Below, one piece after another: positions 32,841-38,610 of a DNA stretch of 45,455 nt. The notes under the pieces were generated by a model, which saw nothing but the letters and a program-made list of their open reading frames with translations, was not told the DNA's origin and ran no database searches. The first letter of the stretch is position 1. Every line of letters begins with the position of its first letter. The stretch comes from a virus: the IMG/VR virus record IMGVR_UViG_3300048586_000914, positions 1 to 45,455 of that record, one strand, 5' to 3'. The translations under genes were made by a program, and so were the position numbers.

Positions 32841-33219
32841 GCGCAATAATGTTGCACAGGACCCGTGATTCGCGCAAGATTCTTGCGTGCAACAATCGTT
32901 CGCCGCACGGTATGAGTCGCGCAATAATCGTTCGCGCAAGAATGTTGCGCACGATAGTTGCGTATGAACGCCGTCCAGCGCACCAATGTTGCGCGCAAGA
33001 TCATGTCGAGTCGGGGTATGAGTCGCGCAACAATCCTGCGCGCACGATAATTACCCGACCACGCAATAATCATGCGCGCACGATAGTTGCGCGGGATGAC
33101 CGGCAGACGACATGATCGGTCGCGCACGATAGTTGCGCCCCGTGAGCCTCGGGCGCACGATAGTTGCGCGCAAGAATGTTGCTCCTAAACGCAACTATCG
33201 TGCGTCAAAATAGTAGCGC
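32841..33219. repeat. cluster 1 of a 17-bp interrupted palindrome, GCGCA-N7-TGCGC
   Basis: About 17-18 units of the form GCGCA-N7-TGCGC, where N7 fits [A/C]NA[A/T][T/A]N[T/G]. Starts lie near 32841, 32872, 32887, 32903, 32919, 32934, 32947, 32978, 32993, 33025, 33040, 33061, 33076, 33122, 33153, 33168, 33189 and 33203. Most successive starts are 15-16 bp apart or a multiple of that, so neighbours overlap in TGCGCGCA. Spacers come in reverse-complement pairs (CGATAGT and ACTATCG). Four units are identical (GCGCACGATAGTTGCG). Arms are degenerate in some units, often on one side only. This looks like arrayed binding sites for a dimeric DNA-binding protein. Confidence 0.85.
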
Positions 33220-33272
33220 GACTCGTGGTCATGCGGGTCACGTTTCGCACCTTGATTCGCCCTTGGCGCGGG

Positions 33273-33349
33273 TCGAGGGTCGAGGGTCGAGGGTCGAGGG
33301 TCGAGGGTCGAGGGTCGAGGGTCGAGGGTCGAGGGTCGAGGGTCGAGGG
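33273..33349. repeat. 7-bp tandem repeat TCGAGGG, 11 perfect copies
   Basis: Eleven exact copies of TCGAGGG run without interruption, and related copies reappear at 33790-33830 beyond the next array. Each unit supplies a GGG run separated by TCGA, so the plus strand matches the general G-quadruplex pattern (four GGG tracts with 4-base loops) many times over. The unit is not a multiple of three and no gene is expected. Confidence 0.95.
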
Positions 33350-33350
33350 T

Positions 33351-33416
33351 CGCACCTGGTGGCGCACCTCGCACCTGGTGACGGGTCGCACCTGGTGGCG
33401 CACCTCGCACCTGGTG
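33351..33416. repeat. four copies of CGCACCTGGTG
   Basis: CGCACCTGGTG begins at 33351, 33370, 33387 and 33406, that is, at 19, 17 and 19-bp steps. The block GGCGCACCT precedes the second and fourth copies. It links the 7-bp array to the 11/12-bp array and probably arose by the same slippage or unequal recombination. Confidence 0.9.
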
Positions 33417-33420
33417 GCGC

Positions 33421-33762
33421 AGGCGAGGCGCAGGCGAGGCGCAGGGACGGGCGCAGGCGAGGCGCAGGGACGGGCGCAGGGACGGGCGCTGGGACGGGCG
33501 CAGGCGAGGCGCTGGCGAGGCGCAGGCGAGGCGCAGGGACGGGCGCAGGCGAGGCGCAGGGACGGGCGCAGGGACGGGCGCAGGGACGGGCGCAGGCGAG
33601 GCGCAGGCGAGGCGCAGGACGTGGCGCAGGCGAGGCGCAGGCGAGGCGCAGGCGAGGCGCAGGCGAGGCGCAGGGACGGGCGCAGGCGAGGCGCAGGCGA
33701 GGCGCAGGGACGGGCGCAGGCGAGGCGCAGGGACGGGCGCAGGCGAGGCGCAGGCGAGGCGC
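33421..33762. repeat. 342-bp array of 30 units of two types (11 and 12 bp)
   Basis: The stretch parses completely into 30 units: type A, AGGCGAGGCGC (11 bp, 18 units), and type B, AGGGACGGGCGC (12 bp, 12 units); 18x11 plus 12x12 is exactly 342. The order is AABABBBAAABABBBAABAAAABAABABAA. Single variants occur at unit 7 (TGGGAC), unit 9 (TGGCGAG) and unit 18 (AGGACGTGGCGC). The strand is strongly G-rich. There are no unique spacers, so it is not a CRISPR. Its variable order suggests a fast-changing minisatellite. Confidence 0.95.
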
Positions 33763-33796
33763 AAAGCGAAACCCGCCACGGGTTAGCGTGGCGGGT
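33763..33796 (-). terminator. intrinsic terminator of the small-gene operon
   Basis: A perfect 10-bp stem (ACCCGCCACG at 33771-33780 with CGTGGCGGGT at 33787-33796) with a 6-base loop is followed on the minus strand by TTTCGCTTT. It lies 36 bases past the last small ORF and directly before the repeat array, so leftward transcription should stop before entering the repeats. Confidence 0.8.
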
Positions 33797-33831
33797 CGCG
33801 GGTCGAGCTGTCGAGGGTCGCGGGTCGAGGG

Positions 33832-33930
33832 TTAGAACATCAAGCCGATTGCCACACCTAGCGCCATGCCGCGCGCTGTCGGGTATCGCATCAGGAACAG
33901 AGCCGCGCCAATGGCGAGTCCGAGTCTCAT
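33832..33930 (-). CDS. 32-aa hydrophobic peptide
   Basis: A very short ORF whose ATG overlaps the stop of the 93-aa gene before it (ATGA). The peptide is mostly hydrophobic (LGLAIGAALFLM, then GMALGVAIGLMF) with two or three arginines and could span the membrane once or twice. It is the last cistron before the terminator. Stop-start coupling and composition support it, but its size makes it tentative. Confidence 0.45.
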   Translation of the reverse strand: MRLGLAIGAALFLMRYPTARGMALGVAIGLMF

Positions 33931-34208
33931 GCTATCGCACCTCGCCGGATTTGCAGCGCATCAGAGGGCGTGCGCTTGATGACGCGCGGGTCATATCCAA
34001 TCCGCGCCAATTCCGTCCCAAGGTCGCGCCATTCGTCAGGCGTGGCGGGTCGGGTCGATTGGATGACGTGTTGAGGGTCGCACGATCCGTGTTGACCAAT
34101 GGTCTGATAACACGCGCACGAATAGGGGTCATTGGTTCCGGGTTGATCAATCAACACCGCCACGACATCGCCTTGCGGATAGACCCGCATCAAAACCCGG
34201 TCAGACAT
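33927..34208 (-). CDS. hypothetical protein
   Basis: A 93-aa protein in a leftward operon of small unknown genes. It starts with a strand SDRVLMRVYPQGDVVAVLID, has a cysteine pair (SCACYQ) plus another Cys in HGSCDPQHV, and ends in a helical DEWRDLGTELARIGYD and a basic tail. The start at 34208 is preferred because it overlaps its upstream neighbour by 8 bases while the longer frame is shadow sequence. No family recognised. Confidence 0.55.
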   Translation of the reverse strand: MSDRVLMRVYPQGDVVAVLIDQPGTNDPYSCACYQTIGQHGSCDPQHVIQSTRPATPDEWRDLGTELARIGYDPRVIKRTPSDALQIRRGAIA

Positions 34209-34488
34209 TTGCAATTGCCTCTCTCTTTGCATCGTCGCGGGATTTGGCGCGAACATATGCGACTCCATCGTGGCCGAAACCTTTGACCCATACTGCCCAA
34301 ACCGGCCCAAGGTGACTCGGCGGTAATCCCCAATACGCGCCACCAGAGTCATATTCGTAGGCGGGACCGGCGACAGCCAATTCCGCAAGGGTCACGTTTT
34401 CCGGGTCAAGCATCAGACGATCAGACACGCGACCCATTGGCGCACCATATCTGCAATTCACTTTCGGGAACGGATTGAAACGCGCCAT
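34201..34488 (-). CDS. hypothetical protein
   Basis: A 95-aa protein of unknown function. It has an N-terminal ARFNPFPKVNCRYGAPMGR with a leucine-rich helix (NVTLAELAVAG) and a compact YDSGGAYWGLP to WAVWVKGF segment, ending in a charged helix (RAKSRDDAKREAIANV). It adjoins its upstream neighbour by one base at 34488 and overlaps the downstream start. Nothing points to a particular function. Confidence 0.55.
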   Translation of the reverse strand: MARFNPFPKVNCRYGAPMGRVSDRLMLDPENVTLAELAVAGPAYEYDSGGAYWGLPPSHLGPVWAVWVKGFGHDGVAYVRAKSRDDAKREAIANV

Positions 34489-34712
34489 CAGACCGACTCC
34501 TTGCGATATTCGACAGCATCAAGGCGATTTGAGGACTCGAGACGGAATGCAACGCATTTGCGCTCGATTCCGCCCTCAAATCCCATTGCGTGCGCCACAA
34601 GGGCAAATGCTGACCACGCGCCACGCCTCGTGGTGAAATGGCGCGTAACAGGTTCAGCAATGCACAAGGCGGCGTTGTATTTCCAGACCGTGACGGAATA
34701 GCGGGTTTTCAT
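34488..34712 (-). CDS. hypothetical protein
   Basis: A 74-aa basic protein starting MKTRYSVTVWKYN, with a helix AWSAFALVAHAMGF and an end LESSNRLDAVEYRKESV. The pattern of two short strands, a helix and a further strand resembles small nucleic-acid-binding or dimeric phage proteins, but I recognise no family. Its ATG lies 2 bases downstream of the stop of the preceding gene. Confidence 0.55.
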   Translation of the reverse strand: MKTRYSVTVWKYNAALCIAEPVTRHFTTRRGAWSAFALVAHAMGFEGGIERKCVAFRLESSNRLDAVEYRKESV

Positions 34713-34714
34713 TG

Positions 34715-34969
34715 TCACACCCAAACCGGATTGAAGCGATAGCAATTGAGGGTCACGCACTTGGAATTGTGGCGCGGGCGATTGCTCGCAAACCAATTGA
34801 ACCGACCCGCGCGCGTGGTGCATTCCGGGTCACGATATAGCGCCACGTCGAACCGACCTGCGAAACCGTATTTGATGGACTCGGGGTCCGTGGTAGGTTC
34901 TTTGCGCGCATAGAGCGTCAGCAATGGCGCGGGCGCAGGATCGTCAAAGCGATACAGAGCAAAGGTCAT
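34715..34969 (-). CDS. hypothetical protein
   Basis: An 84-aa protein, TFALYRFDDPAPAPLLTLYARKE at the start and aromatic, Asn- and Arg-rich later (FNWFASNRPRHNSKC, NCYRFNPVW). The Trp/Tyr-rich, basic character is shared with its operon neighbours and may indicate nucleic-acid binding. Its ATG overlaps the stop of the preceding cistron (ATGA). Function unknown. Confidence 0.55.
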   Translation of the reverse strand: MTFALYRFDDPAPAPLLTLYARKEPTTDPESIKYGFAGRFDVALYRDPECTTRAGRFNWFASNRPRHNSKCVTLNCYRFNPVWV

Positions 34970-35187
34970 TGCACGTCCTCGCCCTTGGCAATGGTGCGTG
35001 CGAGGTATGCGTGGAAATACCTTGCGCGCGACCCGTTAGCATTCTTTGGCGCGCGATACTTGACCGAGTCGGCAGCCTGTATCACGCATTCGACCTGATA
35101 GGAGTTGAGGGCGTGGAAATCACGATCCACGGGAATGCAAAAGGTCGAAACCATCGCCCGTGCTTCCCAATATGTGAGGCGCGCCAT
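34966..35187 (-). CDS. hypothetical protein
   Basis: A 73-aa protein with an N-terminal ARLTYWEARAMVSTF, a middle DFHALNSYQVECVIQAADSVKY and a basic region (NANGSRARYFHAYLARTIAKG). The ATG at 35187 comes 2 bases after the upstream stop; a TTG six bases earlier is less likely. The spacing suggests reinitiation of translation. Function unknown. Confidence 0.5.
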   Translation of the reverse strand: MARLTYWEARAMVSTFCIPVDRDFHALNSYQVECVIQAADSVKYRAPKNANGSRARYFHAYLARTIAKGEDVQ

Positions 35188-35189
35188 GA

Positions 35190-35582
35190 TCAATAGACCA
35201 CGAAAAGCGCGCGGTCATCTTTGGCGGCAAACACCTTGCAAGGTGCGCCTCGCGGGTCGCAATTAAATTCGACCCGGTAAAAGTCGCGCCAATACTCGCC
35301 ATAGCATTTCGCCATTCCCGCAAGAAACCGCGCGCGGTTCTTTTCCATGATCCGTTCCGCGCGCGCCTCGTCCTTATCAGTCCATTCCGCCATGACGCGG
35401 CGCAATTTCGGGTCGTAACGTTCCACGCCATTGCAGCGCATCATATTGATGCGGTCCAGTTGGAAAGCGGCAAGGCGCAATTCCTGCGCGTTGCCAAAGA
35501 TATTCGCCACGGGCGACTCGGTAATGTCAGCCGCACGGAACATGGATTCAAGCAAAGCGTGGCGCGTGATGTGTTCAGACAT
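35190..35582 (-). CDS. hypothetical protein
   Basis: A 130-aa protein, the largest of this operon. The first 90 residues are helical (HALLESMFRAADI, AAFQLDRINMMR, KDEARAERIMEKNRARFLAGM), and the last 40 look like a beta hairpin (FYRVEFNCDPRGAPCKVFAAKDDRALFVV). Two Cys in the hairpin could form a bridge or bind metal. It overlaps the preceding gene by 8 bases. No family recognised. Confidence 0.55.
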   Translation of the reverse strand: MSEHITRHALLESMFRAADITESPVANIFGNAQELRLAAFQLDRINMMRCNGVERYDPKLRRVMAEWTDKDEARAERIMEKNRARFLAGMAKCYGEYWRDFYRVEFNCDPRGAPCKVFAAKDDRALFVVY

Positions 35583-35898
35583 TGGAAGACTCCACCATAT
35601 CGGAAATCGACGGGAACATATTGAGCGGGAAGCAACGGGAACGGCACCGCGACCCGGAATAGCGGGTCACGACAAGAATCCCCGAAAAGGTCACGCCATT
35701 GGAAGAGTCGCCCGACTCTTCGCACTCGAGTCCCGACATCGCTTCCCGCAACGTGATACCGCGCGACCCGCGACCACCATTGACGCACCGCGCCTGATAG
35801 CGGGTCACGTCAAACGCCACGTCCCGAGTCCATTCCTCGCCAATCGGCCACCACAAAGCGCCGTGCGCTGTCGCGTGGATCGTGAGTTGAGTTGTCAT
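35575..35898 (-). CDS. hypothetical protein, first gene of the small-gene operon
   Basis: A 107-aa beta-rich protein (TQLTIHATAHGALWWPIGEEWTRDVAFDVTRYQARC, GITLREAM, VTFSGILVVTRYSG) with a basic C-terminal part. AAGGTGA precedes the ATG by about six bases. It is the first cistron of a seven- to eight-gene leftward operon bounded by palindrome cluster 2 upstream and a terminator plus repeats downstream. The flanking AT-rich 35920-35970 region may hold its promoter. Function unknown; accessory anti-host or regulatory genes are often found in such sets. Confidence 0.55.
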   Translation of the reverse strand: MTTQLTIHATAHGALWWPIGEEWTRDVAFDVTRYQARCVNGGRGSRGITLREAMSGLECEESGDSSNGVTFSGILVVTRYSGSRCRSRCFPLNMFPSISDMVESSNV

Positions 35899-36341
35899 CT
35901 GTCGTCACCTTTTCGCGTGATGTGTGACCACAAATTACAAAATAACGGAAGGTCAGTAAAGGACTCAAAGTAACGTCAAAACTACTAGCGCGCAACAATC
36001 TTGCGCAAGCTGGCAACTATCTTGCGCGCAAGAATAGGCCAGGAACACGCAACAATCTTGCGAGGTCGGGTAATTACCTTGCGCGCACGATTATTCCAGG
36101 TTCAGGTAAGATTGTTGCGCGCACGATTATTGCGCAGGTCGGCAATTTTATGACCGACAGTAAGTTGCGGGACTCACCCCGAGTCGCGCACGATTGTTGC
36201 GCGCAACATTGTGAGGCGAATCGGCCAGGCAGCGCAACAATCGTGCGCGCACGAAAATGACCGATTCGCGCAAGAATGTTGCGCGCCAGGGCTGATCAAA
36301 CTAACCCCTTGGGCACACCGGAAAAAACCCGGAAAAAACCG
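35899..36341. other. 443-bp non-coding region with palindrome cluster 2
   Basis: The region contains no gene. The right side of the small-gene operon (35899-35973) is AT-rich with possible promoter elements on the minus strand. From 35974 to 36284 it is filled by the 17-bp palindromes, and 36305-36341 holds two copies of CGGAAAAAACC. Confidence 0.7.
35974..36284. repeat. cluster 2 of the GCGCA-N7-TGCGC palindrome
   Basis: About 14 units with the same arms and N7 spacer rule as cluster 1, starting near 35974 (degenerate), 35990, 36011, 36026, 36047, 36068, 36083, 36104, 36119, 36140 (degenerate), 36186, 36201, 36232, 36247 and 36268. Best units are GCGCA-ACAATCT-TGCGC (35990), GCGCA-CGATTAT-TGCGC (36119), GCGCA-CGATTGT-TGCGC (36186), GCGCA-ACAATCG-TGCGC (36232) and GCGCA-AGAATGT-TGCGC (36268). 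The two clusters bracket the small-gene operon about 2.8 kb apart. Confidence 0.85.
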
Positions 36342-36385
36342 CTACATGACGGCGGAAAAAACCCCGGTAGCAGCGGAAAAAACCG
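36319..36385. repeat. four copies of CGGAAAAAACC
   Basis: CGG-A6-CC begins at 36319, 36330, 36353 and 36374. The first two lie downstream of the 158-aa gene and the last two inside its 3' end, where they encode repeated VFSA. On the minus strand they are T6 tracts between CGG/CCG arms, so they could aid termination or DNA bending. Confidence 0.75.
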
Positions 36386-36818
36386 TCGCGGCCTCGTGCA
36401 AGGGCAGGCGCTTGAGCGCCAAGAGGATCGCGTTGCGTTCGATGGCGATGCGACCGTTGAGGTATTCGATCATGTCACGCGACCGCGATGTCTCGATCCG
36501 GCGTTCCAACTCACTGATCGCCAGCTTGCGCAACAGGATATAATCGTTCGCGTCCTTGGCGGTCCTGATGGTCACGAGGTCGGTCAGACCCGGCACCAGA
36601 AAGTAGGTGTCCGCTATCCGCTTGACCGCCGACTGGTGGCGCGACGAGGTGGCGGTGAATGTGTCGGCGCTCACATACAGGACATCACCGTCCCACATGG
36701 CGACGACATCATCATACGAGGTCAGCACGCCGTCCTTGAAGCGCAGGGTGTTGCGACCGTTGGCGGCTGATGATGCTCTGCGCGTGCAGAAAAGAGCGAC
36801 AATATCGTGGTTGTTCAT
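36342..36818 (-). CDS. hypothetical protein
   Basis: A 158-aa protein of unknown function. N-terminal half: NHDIVALFCTRR, LRFKDGVLTSYDDVVAMWDGDVLYVSAD, ATSSRHQSAVKRIAD, a beta-rich region. C-terminal half: two helices (KDANDYILLRKLAISELERRIE and EYLNGRIAIERNAILLALKRLP), perhaps a helical hairpin. It lies 51 bases downstream of the gpZ-like gene and shares its transcription direction. The 3' end has two of the four CGGAAAAAACC repeats. It may belong to the early control region, but no DNA-binding motif is clear. Confidence 0.6.
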   Translation of the reverse strand: MNNHDIVALFCTRRASSAANGRNTLRFKDGVLTSYDDVVAMWDGDVLYVSADTFTATSSRHQSAVKRIADTYFLVPGLTDLVTIRTAKDANDYILLRKLAISELERRIETSRSRDMIEYLNGRIAIERNAILLALKRLPLHEAATVFSAATGVFSAVM

Positions 36819-36869
36819 GCTATCACCGTTCTAATACCTAACGATGATATAATGGACCGTTCGCTGGTG

Positions 36870-37499
36870 TCAACTGGATGGGTAAAATCTGGACGATGTG
36901 ATCGCTTTGTCCATCGCAGCCGACCACCGATGCGGAAACACGTCGAGTGTGACCGACAAGCTGTCCTCATAGAACCGGAACGTGCCGTCGATCTTGGCGC
37001 TCGCGGTGATGACATACAGCAGTTCGTTCGCCTTGCCCCGGCGACCTTTCTTCACCACGAATTTCCGCGCGCCCTTGGTGATCGTGAACACGTCTTTGCG
37101 TTCCTCAAGGCGCAGGGGCTTCATCGACGCCTTCACCCTGCCGGTCGCCGTCCGCACCTTGTCGGGCGTGACAGGGATGGCGATGCGCCCGCCCCTCGAT
37201 CCCGTCTTGGTGCCGCCGTCCGCGTGCAGGGCGAGATAGGCGCGGTCGAGGGTTTGCCCCACCTCGGCCTCGGGCGTTCGCTTGTAGGCGCGTTGAGTGA
37301 CCTTGAACAGCCGACCGGGGAACGCCCGGTTCCTGACCTTGAACGCCTTGCCCCAGGTCGAATTGACGACATGGTTCCGCACCTCGAATGCGGTGTCGTT
37401 GATCGCCCACGCGGTAGCGACGGGAACCTGGGAACGCCAAAACTCGCCCACCTCTGCGATGGCGCGGTCAATGTCCGATGTGATGTCGATGGTGATCAT
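36870..37499 (-). CDS. minor tail protein Z/HK97 gp10-like protein
   Basis: A 209-aa protein resembling the GpZ/HK97 gp10 family: AIAEVGEFWRSQVPVATAWAINDTAFEVRNHVVNSTWGKAFKVRNRAFPGRLFKVTQRA, then an AIPVTPD segment and a basic C-terminal part (RKFVVKKGRRGKANELLYVITA). In most siphophages this gene lies between head connector and tail terminator, but here it is 12 kb away, upstream of the late operon. That could mean it has been recruited elsewhere or that it has another role. The start at 37499 overlaps the previous stop (ATGA). Confidence 0.65.
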   Translation of the reverse strand: MITIDITSDIDRAIAEVGEFWRSQVPVATAWAINDTAFEVRNHVVNSTWGKAFKVRNRAFPGRLFKVTQRAYKRTPEAEVGQTLDRAYLALHADGGTKTGSRGGRIAIPVTPDKVRTATGRVKASMKPLRLEERKDVFTITKGARKFVVKKGRRGKANELLYVITASAKIDGTFRFYEDSLSVTLDVFPHRWSAAMDKAITSSRFYPSS

Positions 37500-37882
37500 T
37501 GCGACCTGTATTCTGCCCAAAGCTGGCGCTCGTGCGCGTCCATCGCCTTGCATCCTTCAATCACCTCGGGGAAATACCCGTCAATCGTCAACGACAGGTG
37601 ATTGTGTAGGGCGGCGTCGGGATCAGCGTCGAACGCATCGACCGCGCTCTGAATCTCGCGCCGCAGGGCGAGCATTTCCGCCTCGTGTCGCAGCCGCATT
37701 TCAGTCAGCCGGTCGTCAGCCATCAGTCTCTTGCGGTGACGGGCGATGATCACACGCCGCTGCGACAGCGCATCTTTCACCTTGTTGCGGGCGTCCTGCA
37801 ACCACGCGACGGAACGGCCAATCTCAACCGCTATTTCCGCCTCGTGCTGCGCTATTCTGTTCTTCACGTCATCAATGTTCAT
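37496..37882 (-). CDS. coiled-coil hypothetical protein
   Basis: A 128-aa, mainly alpha-helical protein. Residues 1-85 are a long coiled coil (IDDVKNRIAQHEAEIAVEIGRSVAWLQDARNKV, RLRHEAEMLALRREIQSAVDAF). The C-terminus is more globular (LSLTIDGYFPEVIEGCKAM). It is the first cistron of the short minus operon with the gpZ-like and 158-aa genes, just downstream of a recognisable promoter. No function can be given. Confidence 0.6.
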   Translation of the reverse strand: MNIDDVKNRIAQHEAEIAVEIGRSVAWLQDARNKVKDALSQRRVIIARHRKRLMADDRLTEMRLRHEAEMLALRREIQSAVDAFDADPDAALHNHLSLTIDGYFPEVIEGCKAMDAHERQLWAEYRSQ

Positions 37883-37887
37883 GTCAC

Positions 37888-38083
37888 GACTCCACCACCA
37901 CGACTCGGTTCATACCGTTCGGCTGGAGAGATATATGGGTATGGGTGTGTATGTGTCAACCTGCATGGTATGGGGTATATATATACTTACTACTACTTAC
38001 TATAACTATAAAGGAGTCAGGGAGTCAGTAGTAAGTCACCGTGATCATTAGACTTTTTCGACTCCACGACTCCACCACGACTC
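37888..38083. promoter_or_regulatory. divergent intergenic region with seven GANTC sites
   Basis: Seven GANTC sequences, the CcrM methylation site of alphaproteobacteria, lie in 196 bp: 37888, 37902, 38014, 38022, 38060, 38068 and 38079. Five lie in short repeats (GGAGTCAGGGAGTCAG and CGACTCCACGACTCCACC). About one site per 256 bp is expected by chance. This suggests that the two divergent units may respond to the methylation state of the DNA, hence to cell cycle or replication. Confidence 0.6.
37930..37959 (-). promoter_or_regulatory. sigma70-type promoter for the 37882-36342 operon
   Basis: On the minus strand a perfect TTGACA at 37959-37954 is followed after 18 bases by TATATC at 37935-37930. 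Transcription would start about 40 bases upstream of the coiled-coil gene. GANTC sites lie just downstream. It is the clearest promoter in the window. Confidence 0.65.
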
Positions 38084-38092
38084 CACGACTTA

Positions 38093-38131
38093 TTTTACCG
38101 CTAATTAACGAATACGCCGCTAATTTACTGG
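38093..38131 (+). promoter_or_regulatory. shared TTTTACCG / TAATTTACTGG motif
   Basis: TTTTACCG at 38093-38100 and GCTAATTTACTGG at 38119-38131 lie just before the GTG at 38154, with CCGCTAATT repeated 19 bp apart (38098 and 38117). The same two words occur in the same order at 32736-32765 upstream of terS. They may be the binding site of one phage regulator. TATAAC/TATAAA around 38001-38012 is a possible -10 for the plus-strand unit. Confidence 0.4.
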
Positions 38132-38153
38132 CACCCCAAACAGGAGTGCGACC

Positions 38154-38333
38154 GTGATCATCATCGACCCGCAAGGCAATCCCATCGGAACCGTCGAGGC
38201 TGACGGCAAGCCCCTCTATGACATGCAGCCCGTCCAGATCACGGTCTATGTCGCCCGGTCACTCCCCGCTGCCCCCGGCATCACCAGCCTGGCCCCCAAA
38301 ATAGCGGTTGATCCTGCCGGTATTTCTATGTAG
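38154..38333 (+). CDS. 59-aa hypothetical protein
   Basis: A small protein starting at GTG with AGGAG eight bases upstream. It begins IIIDPQGNPIGTVEADGKPLYD and is extended and proline-rich later (SLPAAPGITSLAPKI). It opens the rightward early unit that continues to 39854. The good ribosome-binding site and the position after a control region support it. No family recognised. Confidence 0.55.
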   Translation: MIIIDPQGNPIGTVEADGKPLYDMQPVQITVYVARSLPAAPGITSLAPKIAVDPAGISM

Positions 38334-38364
38334 TCTTAGATACAGAATTAGTTGGAGTGCATCA

Positions 38365-38610
38365 GTGAACACCATCGACCTGCCCATCGCGTTCTTCACC
38401 GACCGGCGCGAACGTGATCTGCCCATGCCCACGGTGATCGCCTACCTCAAGCGCAAGGTGCGTGTCGCCGCCGACGATCCGGTGATCCCCGACTACCTGT
38501 CCGACGCCGACTATTATTCCGACATCGTGCGGTCGTCCGGTGATGTCAGCTATGTCGGGTTGCAGTCGTCGGCCCGCGCCACCGTCAAAGCCATCAAGGA
38601 GTCCCGCTAA
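38365..38610 (+). CDS. hypothetical protein
   Basis: An 81-aa protein with GGAG seven bases before a GTG start. It has a compact beginning (NTIDLPIAFFTDRRERDL), a helix (PTVIAYLKRKVRV), an acidic Tyr/Asp-rich middle (PDYLSDADYYSDIVRS) and a final helix. The stop overlaps the next ATG by one base (TAATG). Unknown function, part of the early plus-strand set. Confidence 0.6.
   Translation: MNTIDLPIAFFTDRRERDLPMPTVIAYLKRKVRVAADDPVIPDYLSDADYYSDIVRSSGDVSYVGLQSSARATVKAIKESR

Larger units (their letters stand above)
32608..33831. other. 1.2-kb non-coding repeat region upstream of terS
   Basis: This stretch has no credible gene. From left to right it holds a short AT-rich late-promoter zone with dyads (32650-32770), a cluster of 17-bp palindromes (32841-33219), a 7-bp tandem repeat (33273-33349), four copies of CGCACCTGGTG (33351-33416), an array of mixed 11/12-bp units (33421-33762), and the terminator of the small-gene operon (33763-33796). 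Long open frames across it on both strands are translations of tandem repeats whose unit length is not a multiple of three. It may contain cos, a replication origin, or regulator sites. Confidence 0.7.

Noticed and set aside
33421-33762. CRISPR-like array
   Set aside because: Units of 11 and 12 bp directly abut, with no unique spacers and no cas genes nearby.
33164-33835. Open frames of about 190-220 codons on both strands across the repeat region (Arg/Gly/Ala-rich)
   Set aside because: They are translations of 7-, 11- and 12-bp tandem repeats that stay open in several frames; there is no ribosome-binding site and no fold, and the repeat unit lengths do not keep a reading frame.
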